A stretch of 17,294 nucleotides of DNA from Pseudomonadota bacterium (GTDB taxonomy: Bacteria > Pseudomonadota > Alphaproteobacteria > Rhizobiales > Xanthobacteraceae): positions 1 through 17,294 of the forward strand of contig JAEXHR010000279.1 in NCBI GenBank assembly GCA_023449855.1, written 5' to 3'. The notes under the pieces are model-generated. The model was not told the DNA's origin. It did no database searches and saw only the letters and a list, made by a program, of their open reading frames with translations. Numbering within the stretch: the first letter of the stretch is position 1; each line of letters opens with the position of its first letter. Shown one piece after another: positions 1-5,773 of this stretch. The position numbers and the translations under genes are program-made.

Positions 1-3
1 GAG

Positions 4-666
4 TTATCCTGCCCGGCCGCCGTTTCGCGTCACGCCACTGCGTGCAGTGTCATCGTTCGGCCGCAGCAGCACTGCGCGGCTGAACGAGTCCGCCGCCTTT
101 TCCCGGTTACCGAGCTTTTCATAGATATTGCCGCGGGCGATCCAGATCTGCGCATTGCCGGGCGCGACGCTGGACGCTTCGTCGAGATCCGCAGCTGCTT
201 CCTGATTCTTGCCCAGCGCCAGATAGCATTGCGCGCGGCCGAGCAGCGGGTCAGCCTGTTGCGGCGTCAAGCCATTGGCAGATGTGAAATCCGCGATCGC
301 ATATTCGTATTTCTTCTCGGATTGGTACAGCAGACCGCGCTGATAGAAGGCTTGAGCGCTGGAAGGGTCGAGATCGATCGCCGCATTGTAAGCCGCAAGC
401 GCTTCCGTGCTCTGCCCTGCCTGGGCAAGGCTAGCGCCGCGCGCTGCCTGCGCTCTGGATTCCTGCGGATCGACCTTGGCAGAGAGCGATCGCGTTTGCG
501 GCGTCGTGGAAGACGTCGCTTTGGGCTCGTCCTTGTCGGAGCCTGGGGTTAGCGACGCGAGATTGAACGAGCAGCCGCTCGTGCACAGGCCCGTCAGCAG
601 CAATGCGAGAGCAATGCGACCGCGCTTGCCAATGCAGGATGGCGATGTCGTCAGCCGTCGGTCCAT
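4..666 (-). CDS. TPR-repeat lipoprotein
   Basis: Predicted outer-membrane or periplasmic lipoprotein with tetratricopeptide repeats, probably a protein-protein interaction scaffold. From the ATG at 666 there is a basic N-terminus (KRGR), a hydrophobic stretch (IALALLLTGL) and a lipobox ending TSGC, so signal peptidase II processing is expected at that Cys. A Ser/Thr/Pro-rich linker follows, then about four TPR units in the C-terminal two thirds, with typical signatures such as EALAAYNAAIDLDP, YAIADFTSANGLTP and KAADSFSRAVLLRP. A TTG nine bases upstream (673-675) is in frame, but the GAGAG at 678-682 would sit only two bases from it; from the ATG the spacing is 11, so ATG is preferred. The gene ends with TAA at 4-6. 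It lies downstream of rpsU on the same strand but behind a terminator, so it is probably transcribed on its own. The specific partner is unknown. Confidence 0.88.
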   Translation of the reverse strand: MDRRLTTSPSCIGKRGRIALALLLTGLCTSGCSFNLASLTPGSDKDEPKATSSTTPQTRSLSAKVDPQESRAQAARGASLAQAGQSTEALAAYNAAIDLDPSSAQAFYQRGLLYQSEKKYEYAIADFTSANGLTPQQADPLLGRAQCYLALGKNQEAAADLDEASSVAPGNAQIWIARGNIYEKLGNREKAADSFSRAVLLRPNDDTARSGVTRNGGRAG

Positions 667-773
667 GCAGGGCAAATCTCTCGCGATATTCGGTCAGCCT
701 TCGTACCGCGTCGGCTGACAAAAAGCATCCGGACAAAGGAGCGCGCTTTTGGACATGTCGTAAGAGAACGGCA

Positions 774-805
774 AAAAAATAACGCGGGCTTGAGGCCCGC
801 GTTAT
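774..805 (-). terminator. Intrinsic terminator after rpsU
   Basis: An 11-bp perfect GC-rich stem (779-789 with 795-805, core AACGCGGGC/GCCCGCGTT) with a 5-base loop lies 20 bases beyond the rpsU stop. On the minus strand it is followed by a T run (the A run at 774-779). This is a textbook Rho-independent terminator and separates rpsU from the TPR lipoprotein gene. Confidence 0.9.
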
Positions 806-825
806 CGAAAAAGAATGTGGATCGC

Positions 826-1128
826 TTAGCGAGCCGGGCGCGGAGCGCCGGCGCCAGCAGCGCCCGGACGACCGCCACGCTCGCCGCCGGGGCCAGCGCC
901 GAACACCGGCTTCGGCTTCATCGGCAGCAGGCCTTCGCGCTGCAGCTTCTTGCGGGCCAGCTTGCGTGCACGGCGCACGGCTTCAGCCTTTTCACGGGCC
1001 TTCTTCTCAGAGGGCTTCTCGTAGTGACCGCGGAGCTTCATCTCGCGGAAAATGCCCTCGCGCTGCATCTTCTTCTTCAGCGCCTTGAGAGCCTGGTCGA
1101 CATTGTTATCGCGAACGAGAACCTGCAC
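826..1128 (-). CDS. rpsU: 30S ribosomal protein S21
   Basis: Small-subunit ribosomal protein S21, a late-assembling protein located near the 3' end of 16S rRNA. The N-terminus reads MQVLVRDNNVDQALKALKKK, the standard S21 opening, followed by the conserved basic helical part (REGIFREMKLRGHYEKPSEKK, then a run of Arg/Lys/Ala). The protein has 100 residues against roughly 70 in E. coli; the extra length is a C-terminal Gly/Pro/Ala/Arg-rich tail after about residue 68, which is common in alphaproteobacterial S21. The start is GTG (1126-1128) preceded by GAGG; a nearby ATG at 1133-1135 is out of frame. It is divergent from aqpZ, and two small hairpins lie in the likely leader (1191-1225). A strong terminator follows. 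Confidence 0.96.
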   Translation of the reverse strand: MQVLVRDNNVDQALKALKKKMQREGIFREMKLRGHYEKPSEKKAREKAEAVRRARKLARKKLQREGLLPMKPKPVFGAGPGGERGGRPGAAGAGAPRPAR

Positions 1129-1190
1129 GCGGCATCCTCTTCATCAATCGGATCGGAATTTCGGGTAAGAAAAGGGCCGACAAAGGCCAA

Positions 1191-1225
1191 GCCCTTAACC
1201 TGTAAGGGCGCTCATCTAACAGATG
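1191..1225 (-). promoter_or_regulatory. Tandem small hairpins upstream of rpsU
   Basis: Two adjacent dyads: GCCCTTA-ACCTG-TAAGGGC (1191-1209) and CATCT-AAC-AGATG (1213-1225). They lie 63-97 bases upstream of the rpsU start on the minus strand. If transcribed they would form part of an rpsU leader. I do not recognise a named leader motif; the rest of the 1129-1407 divergent region shows no clear promoter boxes to me. Confidence 0.3.
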
Positions 1226-1321
1226 AAATGGTGAATGTCCACCACGCGGCGCTGTCATTTTAGCGCCCCAGGTTAGGAAAATAGCGTGTTTTCCGAATTT
1301 TCTCTGATGGGGATAGGGCAG

Positions 1322-1348
1322 GTTCCCTGTCTCGACAGGTATTGGAAC
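1322..1348. promoter_or_regulatory. Nested dyad upstream of aqpZ
   Basis: CCTGTC-TC-GACAGG (1326-1339) sits inside outer arms GTTCC (1322-1326) and GGAAC (1344-1348), about 60 bases before the aqpZ start codon. It could be an operator or a 5' UTR hairpin. No regulator is identified. Confidence 0.3.
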
Positions 1349-1407
1349 ACGAACGCATAGTTCCCGTGGCGCCTCAGCCGGGACGCCGGTTATGACCGGA
1401 GAGCATC

Positions 1408-2130
1408 ATGAATGGGAAGAAATACGCAGCCGAGTTCATCGGCACCTTTTGGCTCACATTTGCAGGCTGCGGGAGTGCCGTGATCGCGGCAGCTTTTCCG
1501 CAGGTGGGTATCGGTCTCGTCGGCGTCTCGCTGGCCTTCGGGCTCAGCGTTGTGACCATGGCCTATGCGATCGGCCATGTTTCGGGCTGCCATCTCAATC
1601 CTGCGGTCACCGTTGGCCTCGCGGCGGGCGGACGCTTCCCCGCCGGCCAGATTCTTCCCTACGTAATTGCGCAGGTCGTCGGAGCCGTGGCGGCCGCGGC
1701 CGTATTGTATGTCATCGCCAGCGGCGCTGCCGGCTTCGATCTTGCCAAGGGCTTTGCCTCGAACGGCTACGGCGACCATTCACCCGGCAAATACAGCTTG
1801 ATGGCGGGCCTCATCATGGAAGTAGTGATGACCATGATGTTCCTGTTCATCATCATGGGCTCGACACACGGCAAGGCGCCTGCGGGCTTTGCGCCGCTGG
1901 CGATCGGGCTCGCGCTGGTGATGATCCACCTCGTCAGTATTCCAGTCACCAACACGTCGGTGAATCCGGCGCGCAGCACCGGGCCGGCATTGTTTGTCGG
2001 CGGCTGGGCGCTGCAGCAGTTGTGGCTGTTCTGGGTGGCGCCGCTGATTGGCGGTATTCTCGGCGGCGCGATCTATCGCTGGCTGAGTGACGAGCCCACC
2101 GGTGTCGTGGAAGGCAAGGCGACCGCCTGA
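1408..2130 (+). CDS. aqpZ: Aquaporin Z
   Basis: Water-selective channel of the inner membrane (MIP family), mediating rapid osmotic water flux as a tetramer. At 240 residues it has the usual family length. Both pore motifs are present: NPA at residues 64-66 (HLNPAVTVG) and 186-188 (SVNPARSTGP). The constriction residues of E. coli AqpZ are matched: Phe44, His174, Thr183 and Arg189, which argues for a water channel rather than a glycerol facilitator. Six hydrophobic segments are evident. The ATG is preceded by GGAGAG at a good distance. The gene is divergent from rpsU and convergent with purK, with only 26 bases between the stop codons, so it is probably monocistronic. A nested dyad about 60 bases upstream may regulate it. 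Confidence 0.97.
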   Translation: MNGKKYAAEFIGTFWLTFAGCGSAVIAAAFPQVGIGLVGVSLAFGLSVVTMAYAIGHVSGCHLNPAVTVGLAAGGRFPAGQILPYVIAQVVGAVAAAAVLYVIASGAAGFDLAKGFASNGYGDHSPGKYSLMAGLIMEVVMTMMFLFIIMGSTHGKAPAGFAPLAIGLALVMIHLVSIPVTNTSVNPARSTGPALFVGGWALQQLWLFWVAPLIGGILGGAIYRWLSDEPTGVVEGKATA

Positions 2131-2156
2131 GGCGTGAGATCGTGAAGCCGGCGTCG

Positions 2157-3251
2157 TTACGTCGCCGACTTCACCTCGACCACATGGCCCATCTTGCGGC
2201 CGGGCTTCGGAGCGCCCTTGCCGTAGAGATGTACGGTGGCGCCGGGGACGGTCAGCCACTTGCCATAGTCCAGGATGTCGTCGCCGATCAGATTGGTCAT
2301 GGTGACCTGGCCGTGGCGAACCGGCTTGCCGAGCGGCCAGCCCGCGATGGCGCGGATATGCTGCTCGAACTGCGAGACCGAAGCGCCATCCAGCGTCCAA
2401 TGCCCGGAATTGTGCACGCGCGGGGCGATCTCGTTGACCACCAGCGATGGGCCGTTCGTGCCGGGGACGACGAAGAGCTCGACCGCGAAGGTGCCGACAT
2501 AACCGAGCGCCGCGCCGATCTTCTCGGCGATCTCGCGGGCCTTGGCGGCGAGGGCGTCGGGAATGCGGGCAGGGGCGTAAGAGAATTTCAGGATATGGTC
2601 GCGGTGCTCGTTCTCGGTAACGTCGAAGCACTCGACACTGCCGTCGGCGCCGCGTGCAGCGATGACGGAGACTTCGCGTTCAAACGGCACGAAAGCTTCG
2701 AGAATGGCGTCCTTGGTGCCGAGATCGGCCCAGACCTGATCGAGATCGTCGCCTTGACGGATCATCGCCTGACCCTTGCCGTCATAGCCGAAACGGCGGG
2801 TCTTGATGACAGCGGGCAGGCCGAGCTTTTTCACGGCGTCGCGCAATTCGCCGGCGCTGGACACGCCGGCATAGCCGGCCGTGCCGATGCCGAGCCCGGT
2901 GACAAAGTCCTTCTCGACAAGACGATCCTGCGTGGTCTGCAAGATGCTTTGCGCAGGCAATACGGGGCGGCGCGCATCGAGGATCAGCGCCGTCGCTGCG
3001 GGGACGTTCTCGAATTCGTAGGTGATGACGTCGCAGTCATTGGCAAACGCTTCGAGCGCCTCGACATCGGCATACTCTGCGCAAGTTGCGTTCTGCACGA
3101 CGTCGAAAGCGGGTGAATCGGGGTCAGGCGAGAACACCTGGCACTTCAGGCCGAGCCGTGCGGCCGCGAGCGCCAGCATGCGGCCAAGCTGGCCGCCGCC
3201 AAGAATGCCGATTGTATCGCCGGGCTTCAGCACCTTCATCGCCGGAGCCAT
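2157..3251 (-). CDS. purK: N5-carboxyaminoimidazole ribonucleotide synthase
   Basis: PurK uses ATP and bicarbonate to convert aminoimidazole ribonucleotide to N5-CAIR in de novo purine synthesis (cytosol). It is an ATP-grasp enzyme of 364 residues, normal for the family. The N-terminal nucleotide-binding signature GGGQLGRM is at residues 18-25, the ATP-grasp loop KTRRFGYDGKGQ at 150-161, and the metal/phosphate segment NEIAPRVHNSGHWT at 273-286 with Glu258 and Glu274 as likely magnesium ligands. The ATG at 3249-3251 shares its A with the last base of the purE stop codon (TAATG), so the two genes are an operon with probable translational coupling. Its product feeds PurE directly. Confidence 0.98.
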   Translation of the reverse strand: MAPAMKVLKPGDTIGILGGGQLGRMLALAAARLGLKCQVFSPDPDSPAFDVVQNATCAEYADVEALEAFANDCDVITYEFENVPAATALILDARRPVLPAQSILQTTQDRLVEKDFVTGLGIGTAGYAGVSSAGELRDAVKKLGLPAVIKTRRFGYDGKGQAMIRQGDDLDQVWADLGTKDAILEAFVPFEREVSVIAARGADGSVECFDVTENEHRDHILKFSYAPARIPDALAAKAREIAEKIGAALGYVGTFAVELFVVPGTNGPSLVVNEIAPRVHNSGHWTLDGASVSQFEQHIRAIAGWPLGKPVRHGQVTMTNLIGDDILDYGKWLTVPGATVHLYGKGAPKPGRKMGHVVEVKSAT

Positions 3252-3739
3252 TATGCAACGCCTTCCGGCTTTTCAGCCACGGCGTCGGTCTGCGCCTTGC
3301 GCCACGCCTTGAGGCGCGTCGCGAGGGCGTCGTCATGCAAGGCGAGCACCGAAGCGGCGAGCAGCGCGGCGTTGATTGCGCCGGGCTTGCCGATGGCCAA
3401 TGTGCCGACAGGAATACCGCCCGGCATCTGCACGATGGAATAGAGAGAATCGACACCGGACAGCGCTTTGGACTCCACGGGAACGCCGAACACCGGTAGT
3501 TCCGTCAGCGCTGCGGCCATGCCCGGCAAATGCGCCGCGCCGCCGGCGCCGGCGATGATGACCTGGAAACCGGCCGCCTTGGCGCCCTTGGCGAATGCAA
3601 CCAGCCGGTCCGGGGTGCGATGCGCGGAAACGATGCGCGTATCATGGGCAACGCCGAGCGCCGTCAGGGTTTCGGCGGCGTGGCGCATGGTCTCCCAGTC
3701 GGACTGGCTTCCCATGATAATGGCGACGGGCGCGGGCAT
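3251..3739 (-). CDS. purE: N5-carboxyaminoimidazole ribonucleotide mutase
   Basis: Class I PurE converts N5-CAIR to CAIR in purine synthesis. Its 162 residues fit the family. Motifs visible: GSQSDW at residues 10-15, SAHRTP at 38-43 (His40) and AGAGGAAHLPGM at 63-74 (His70), corresponding to the conserved His pair of E. coli PurE, then PVGTLAIG near 110-117. Having purK next door fits the class I, two-enzyme bacterial route. The start ATG has only a weak ribosome-binding sequence (CGGA abutting, GAAAG further off). It is the promoter-proximal gene of purEK; a perfect palindrome (3794-3808) and a long hairpin (3872-3910) lie upstream. Confidence 0.98.
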   Translation of the reverse strand: MPAPVAIIMGSQSDWETMRHAAETLTALGVAHDTRIVSAHRTPDRLVAFAKGAKAAGFQVIIAGAGGAAHLPGMAAALTELPVFGVPVESKALSGVDSLYSIVQMPGGIPVGTLAIGKPGAINAALLAASVLALHDDALATRLKAWRKAQTDAVAEKPEGVA

Positions 3740-3793
3740 TCCGTGATTTCTTTCGCGAATCCAGAAGGATAGCTGGAAATACCAAGATCCGCC

Positions 3794-3808
3794 CCCTGCC
3801 GGGCAGGG
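3794..3808. repeat. 15-bp palindrome upstream of purE
   Basis: CCCTGCC-G-GGCAGGG, a perfect 7-bp dyad around one base, 55 bases upstream of the purE start. It could be an operator or a leader hairpin. I do not recognise it as a known purine-regulator site. Confidence 0.3.
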
Positions 3809-3871
3809 AGCGTCGAACGAACAATCTCGTCAATGATGACGGGACAGCCTTGTAACAAATCCGATGCAAAA

Positions 3872-3910
3872 GAAAACCGCGATGCGAGGTCGCTGCAAAT
3901 CGTGGTTTTC
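3872..3910 (-). terminator. Long hairpin between EamA remnant and purE
   Basis: The arms GAAAACCGCGAT (3872-3883) and ATCGTGGTTTTC (3899-3910) pair over 12 positions with one non-Watson-Crick pair and a 15-base loop. On the minus strand the hairpin is followed by TTTTGC, so it could end transcription arriving from the DUF465 gene and the broken permease gene before purE. It could equally be a dispersed repeat. It starts only seven bases after the remnant's stop codon (3917-3919). Confidence 0.4.
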
Positions 3911-3916
3911 GCCGCT

Positions 3917-4232
3917 TTAGCCGAGGCCGACCTGCCATGCAGCCAGTGCAATGGGCGGGATCGGCAAGGGCGTGCGCATCAGCACGCCGCCGCGCGCGAA
4001 CAAAGTCGCCGAGCCGAGGGTGAGAGCGACGCCGACCATATTTTATCTTGCGATAGCGCAAAGCCATGTTCGCCCATCAGCACCACGATGCCGGCAATGC
4101 CGCGCGCAAACAGCGGGGCCAGTCGCGTAGCAATATCTTGATGATCGGCCAGTTCATGGCCCAACCGGTGGCCGTGATGCCGAGATAGAGAAATCCGATC
4201 AGGCGGCTATTGGGCGATGTGTCGGTCGACAT
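3917..4232 (-). pseudogene. Decayed EamA/DMT-family permease
   Basis: Remnant of a ten-helix drug/metabolite-transporter (EamA) gene, normally about 290-300 codons. From the ATG at 4230-4232 the first 39 codons read as a typical EamA N-terminus, including GFLYLGITATGWAMNWP and IKILLRDWP. One base is then missing in the G run at 4115-4118, and the sequence continues in another frame as PLFARGIAGIVVLMG (4116-4072). After a short unrelated, AT-richer junction, a third segment (4039-3917) reads VGVALTLGSATLFARG and ends AAWQVGLG then TAA, resembling the middle of EamA proteins. So there is a frameshift, an internal deletion of perhaps 80 codons, and loss of the second EamA half. It lies between a DUF465 gene and purE on the same strand. 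The family assignment rests on pattern recognition across three frames. Confidence 0.7.
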
Positions 4233-4272
4233 GGCCGCTGTTCATTCCGCGGCCGAAGCGTGACTCGTTGTC

Positions 4273-4479
4273 TCAGGCAATGATGTCGGGGGTAATCTGA
4301 TCGGAGATCACCGAGATGCGATCTCGCAGTTGCAGCTTGCGCTTTTTCAGCCGCTGCAACTGCAGCAGGTCGGGGGCGGGCGAACGCTGCAAAGCATCGA
4401 TGGCGGCGTCGAGATCGCGGTGTTCTTGCTGCAATCGGGCCAATTCGGCAGGTAGTTCGCGATCTTCGTCGTCGTTCAT
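4273..4479 (-). CDS. DUF465/YdcH-family small protein
   Basis: A 68-residue, highly charged, mostly helical protein of the YdcH (DUF465) type; the biochemical role of this family is not established. The sequence shows the usual layout: a first helix with LARLQQEHRDLDAAIDALQ, a short Pro-containing turn, then a second helix with LQRLKKRKLQLRDRI, suggesting a two-helix coiled hairpin. The start is ATG at 4477-4479, with only a weak AGCGAAG upstream. A 6-bp hairpin (4499-4514, CGCCAG/CTGGCG) lies 20 bases before the start. It is divergent from a second DUF465 gene at 4732, and upstream of the decayed permease and purE on the same strand. Confidence 0.82.
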   Translation of the reverse strand: MNDDEDRELPAELARLQQEHRDLDAAIDALQRSPAPDLLQLQRLKKRKLQLRDRISVISDQITPDIIA

Positions 4480-4718
4480 GATCTTCGCTGACTTGGCCCG
4501 CCAGTCATCTGGCGAGAATCCTCGACATAACTATCGCCGGTGGGCGCGCACCGCGCAAGCCATCCGGTTCCTGCATTTTTGCAGTGCATTCGTTACGATT
4601 CGTTTTTCACGATGCGCAGACTGCGGCGGTACAATTTTCAAGACCCATCGACAGATGTCCACTGTCATGTAGACTTCACCGTCCAACCGAATCCGAATGT
4701 GTGGTTTCTCAACCTACC

Positions 4719-4724
4719 GAGGAG
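4719..4724 (+). promoter_or_regulatory. Ribosome binding site deciding the 4732 start
   Basis: GAGGAG seven bases before ATG 4732. It shows that the longer in-frame reading beginning at 4540 is not the real gene start. Confidence 0.75.
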
Positions 4725-4731
4725 TTTTCGA

Positions 4732-4914
4732 ATGGCACTTCAGGCGCATCTGGTCGAACTGGAACGCAAGCACAAGGTTCTGGAAAGCGAATTGCACGAC
4801 GCCTTGCTGCATCTTTCCACCGATGATCTTCGCATCGTGGAACTCAAGCGCCGGAAACTGATGGTCAAGGACGAGATCGAACGTCTCAGAAACGCCAGCG
4901 ATACAATCCACTAA
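4732..4914 (+). CDS. DUF465/YdcH-family small protein (second copy)
   Basis: A 60-residue charged helical protein of the same DUF465 type as its divergent neighbour. Matching elements are LVELERKHKVLESEL in the first helix and IVELKRRKLMVKDEIERL in the second, against LARLQQEHRDLDAAI and LQRLKKRKLQLRDRI in the minus-strand gene. The open frame extends back to 4540, but ATG 4732 has the only good ribosome-binding site and is where family similarity begins. The 252-base region between the two genes must hold both promoters; TACAAT at 4630-4635 is a possible -10 for this gene, with a poor -35. The function of the family is not known to me. Confidence 0.85.
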   Translation: MALQAHLVELERKHKVLESELHDALLHLSTDDLRIVELKRRKLMVKDEIERLRNASDTIH

Positions 4915-5031
4915 TTCTCCCCGTGCCTTCCCTGACGTAACGTCTCATCTCGAGCTTCTTCTTGGGAATATGACTTGCTCAGGTCCGCGTGTTCGCATCG
5001 TTCAACCATGATGTCGACGCGCCTCCGCCTT

Positions 5032-5078
5032 GCGACGAAGCGATCTGTTAGTACGGTTGGATCAGATTGCTTCGCTGC
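5032..5078. repeat. Degenerate copy of the CGAAGCAATC palindromic repeat
   Basis: Arms GCGACGAAGCGATCTG (5032-5047) and CAGATTGCTTCGCTGC (5063-5078) pair with three mismatches around a 15-base loop. The core resembles the repeat at 12296-12381. The remaining part of 4915-5115 holds nothing else I can identify. Confidence 0.55.
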
Positions 5079-5115
5079 CGGCGCGGAATAGTTACAGCAA
5101 GGTCAGGACGCGCGA

Positions 5116-5421
5116 CTATGCTGCGGCGACGCCGTCCACCTGCTTGATCCCCGCCAGATCCTTGCCGATCTCTTTTTCCGCCACTCGGATGTCGTAAGCA
5201 TTCTGAAGGTTTAGCCATAGCTGTGCCGATGTGCCGAGCGCCTTGCCGAGGCGGAGCGCCGTATCGGCAGTTACGCCCGTTTCCTCATTGGCGAGCCGTT
5301 CGATCCGCGTACGCGGGATGCCGCAGACCTTGGCCAGCATGCCGGCTGTCATCCCGAGTGGGGCGAGGAATTCCTCACGCAGGACCTCTCCCGGATGCAT
5401 CGGCGGAAGTTTCTTGGTCAT
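5116..5421 (-). CDS. higA: HigA-family antitoxin
   Basis: Antitoxin and autorepressor of a type II toxin-antitoxin pair. It has 101 residues with an XRE-like helix-turn-helix in the first two thirds. The family opening PPMHPGEVLREEFL is clear, then GMTAGMLAKVCGIPRTRIERL (HTH) and ALRLGKALGTSAQLWLNLQ, the characteristic HigA segment after the HTH. The ATG at 5419-5421 has a strong GGGAGG eight bases upstream. It follows higB by 19 bases on the same strand, giving the toxin-first order typical of higBA. It is expected to bind the palindrome at 5731-5749 and to neutralise HigB by direct contact. Confidence 0.95.
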   Translation of the reverse strand: MTKKLPPMHPGEVLREEFLAPLGMTAGMLAKVCGIPRTRIERLANEETGVTADTALRLGKALGTSAQLWLNLQNAYDIRVAEKEIGKDLAGIKQVDGVAAA

Positions 5422-5440
5422 ATCGATTTCCTCCCGCCAG

Positions 5441-5722
5441 CTAGTGATAGTTCGTGAATTCTACATTTGCCGGACCTTCAGCCGTCCAGACGAAGCAGAT
5501 GCGAAACTGATCGTTGACCCGGATGGAATGCTGGCCGAGTCGGTCGGCCTTCAAAGCTTCAAGGCGGTTGCCCGGTGGCGATCTCAAATCACCTAGTGAC
5601 ACAGCCGCATCCAGATAGTTCAACTTGCGCCGCGTAACAGAAAGCAAATCGGCGGGGAAACCTTTCATGGCCTCACCGTCGAATGCCGACCGGGTCATTT
5701 CGTTCTTGAAACTCCGGATCAT
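5441..5722 (-). CDS. higB: HigB-family toxin
   Basis: RelE/ParE-superfamily toxin of the HigB type; characterised relatives are ribosome-dependent mRNA endonucleases. It has 93 residues and opens with MIRSF. Recognisable family segments are TRRKLNYLDAA, LRSPPGNRLEALKADR and GQHSIRVNDQFRICFVW, ending VEFTNYH. The basic and aromatic residues of the C-terminal strands (Arg in IRVND, RICF, and the final Tyr-His) are intact, so the toxin looks functional. The ATG has no Shine-Dalgarno sequence, and a palindrome ends eight bases upstream, so the transcript may be leaderless or nearly so. The gene sits between the FAD oxidoreductase (51 bases away) and higA on the minus strand. Confidence 0.95.
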   Translation of the reverse strand: MIRSFKNEMTRSAFDGEAMKGFPADLLSVTRRKLNYLDAAVSLGDLRSPPGNRLEALKADRLGQHSIRVNDQFRICFVWTAEGPANVEFTNYH

Positions 5723-5730
5723 TGGCCAAT

Positions 5731-5749
5731 TGTATCATAAATTGATACA
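5731..5749 (-). promoter_or_regulatory. Palindromic operator of higBA
   Basis: TGTATCA-TAAAT-TGATACA, a perfect 7-bp dyad with a 5-base AT spacer, ends eight bases before the higB ATG. On the minus strand TACAAT overlaps its proximal end and could be a -10 box, placing transcription start at or next to the ATG. HigA-type antitoxins bind such dyads, so autoregulation is the likely role. Confidence 0.7.
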
Positions 5750-5773
5750 CGGCGCCAGTCCGTTGCAAGCGGA

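Noticed and set aside
2142..3116. 324-codon plus-strand frame opposite purK
   Set aside because: purK motifs are unambiguous on the minus strand and the plus-strand product has no recognisable domain.
3833..4141. 102-codon plus-strand frame in the purE upstream gap
   Set aside because: It is antisense to the EamA remnant, has no ribosome-binding site and resembles no family.
5032..5722. Genomic island or transposon around higBA
   Set aside because: No transposase, integrase, target-site duplication or tRNA is visible, and flanking genes are ordinary; only the toxin-antitoxin pair itself is accessory.
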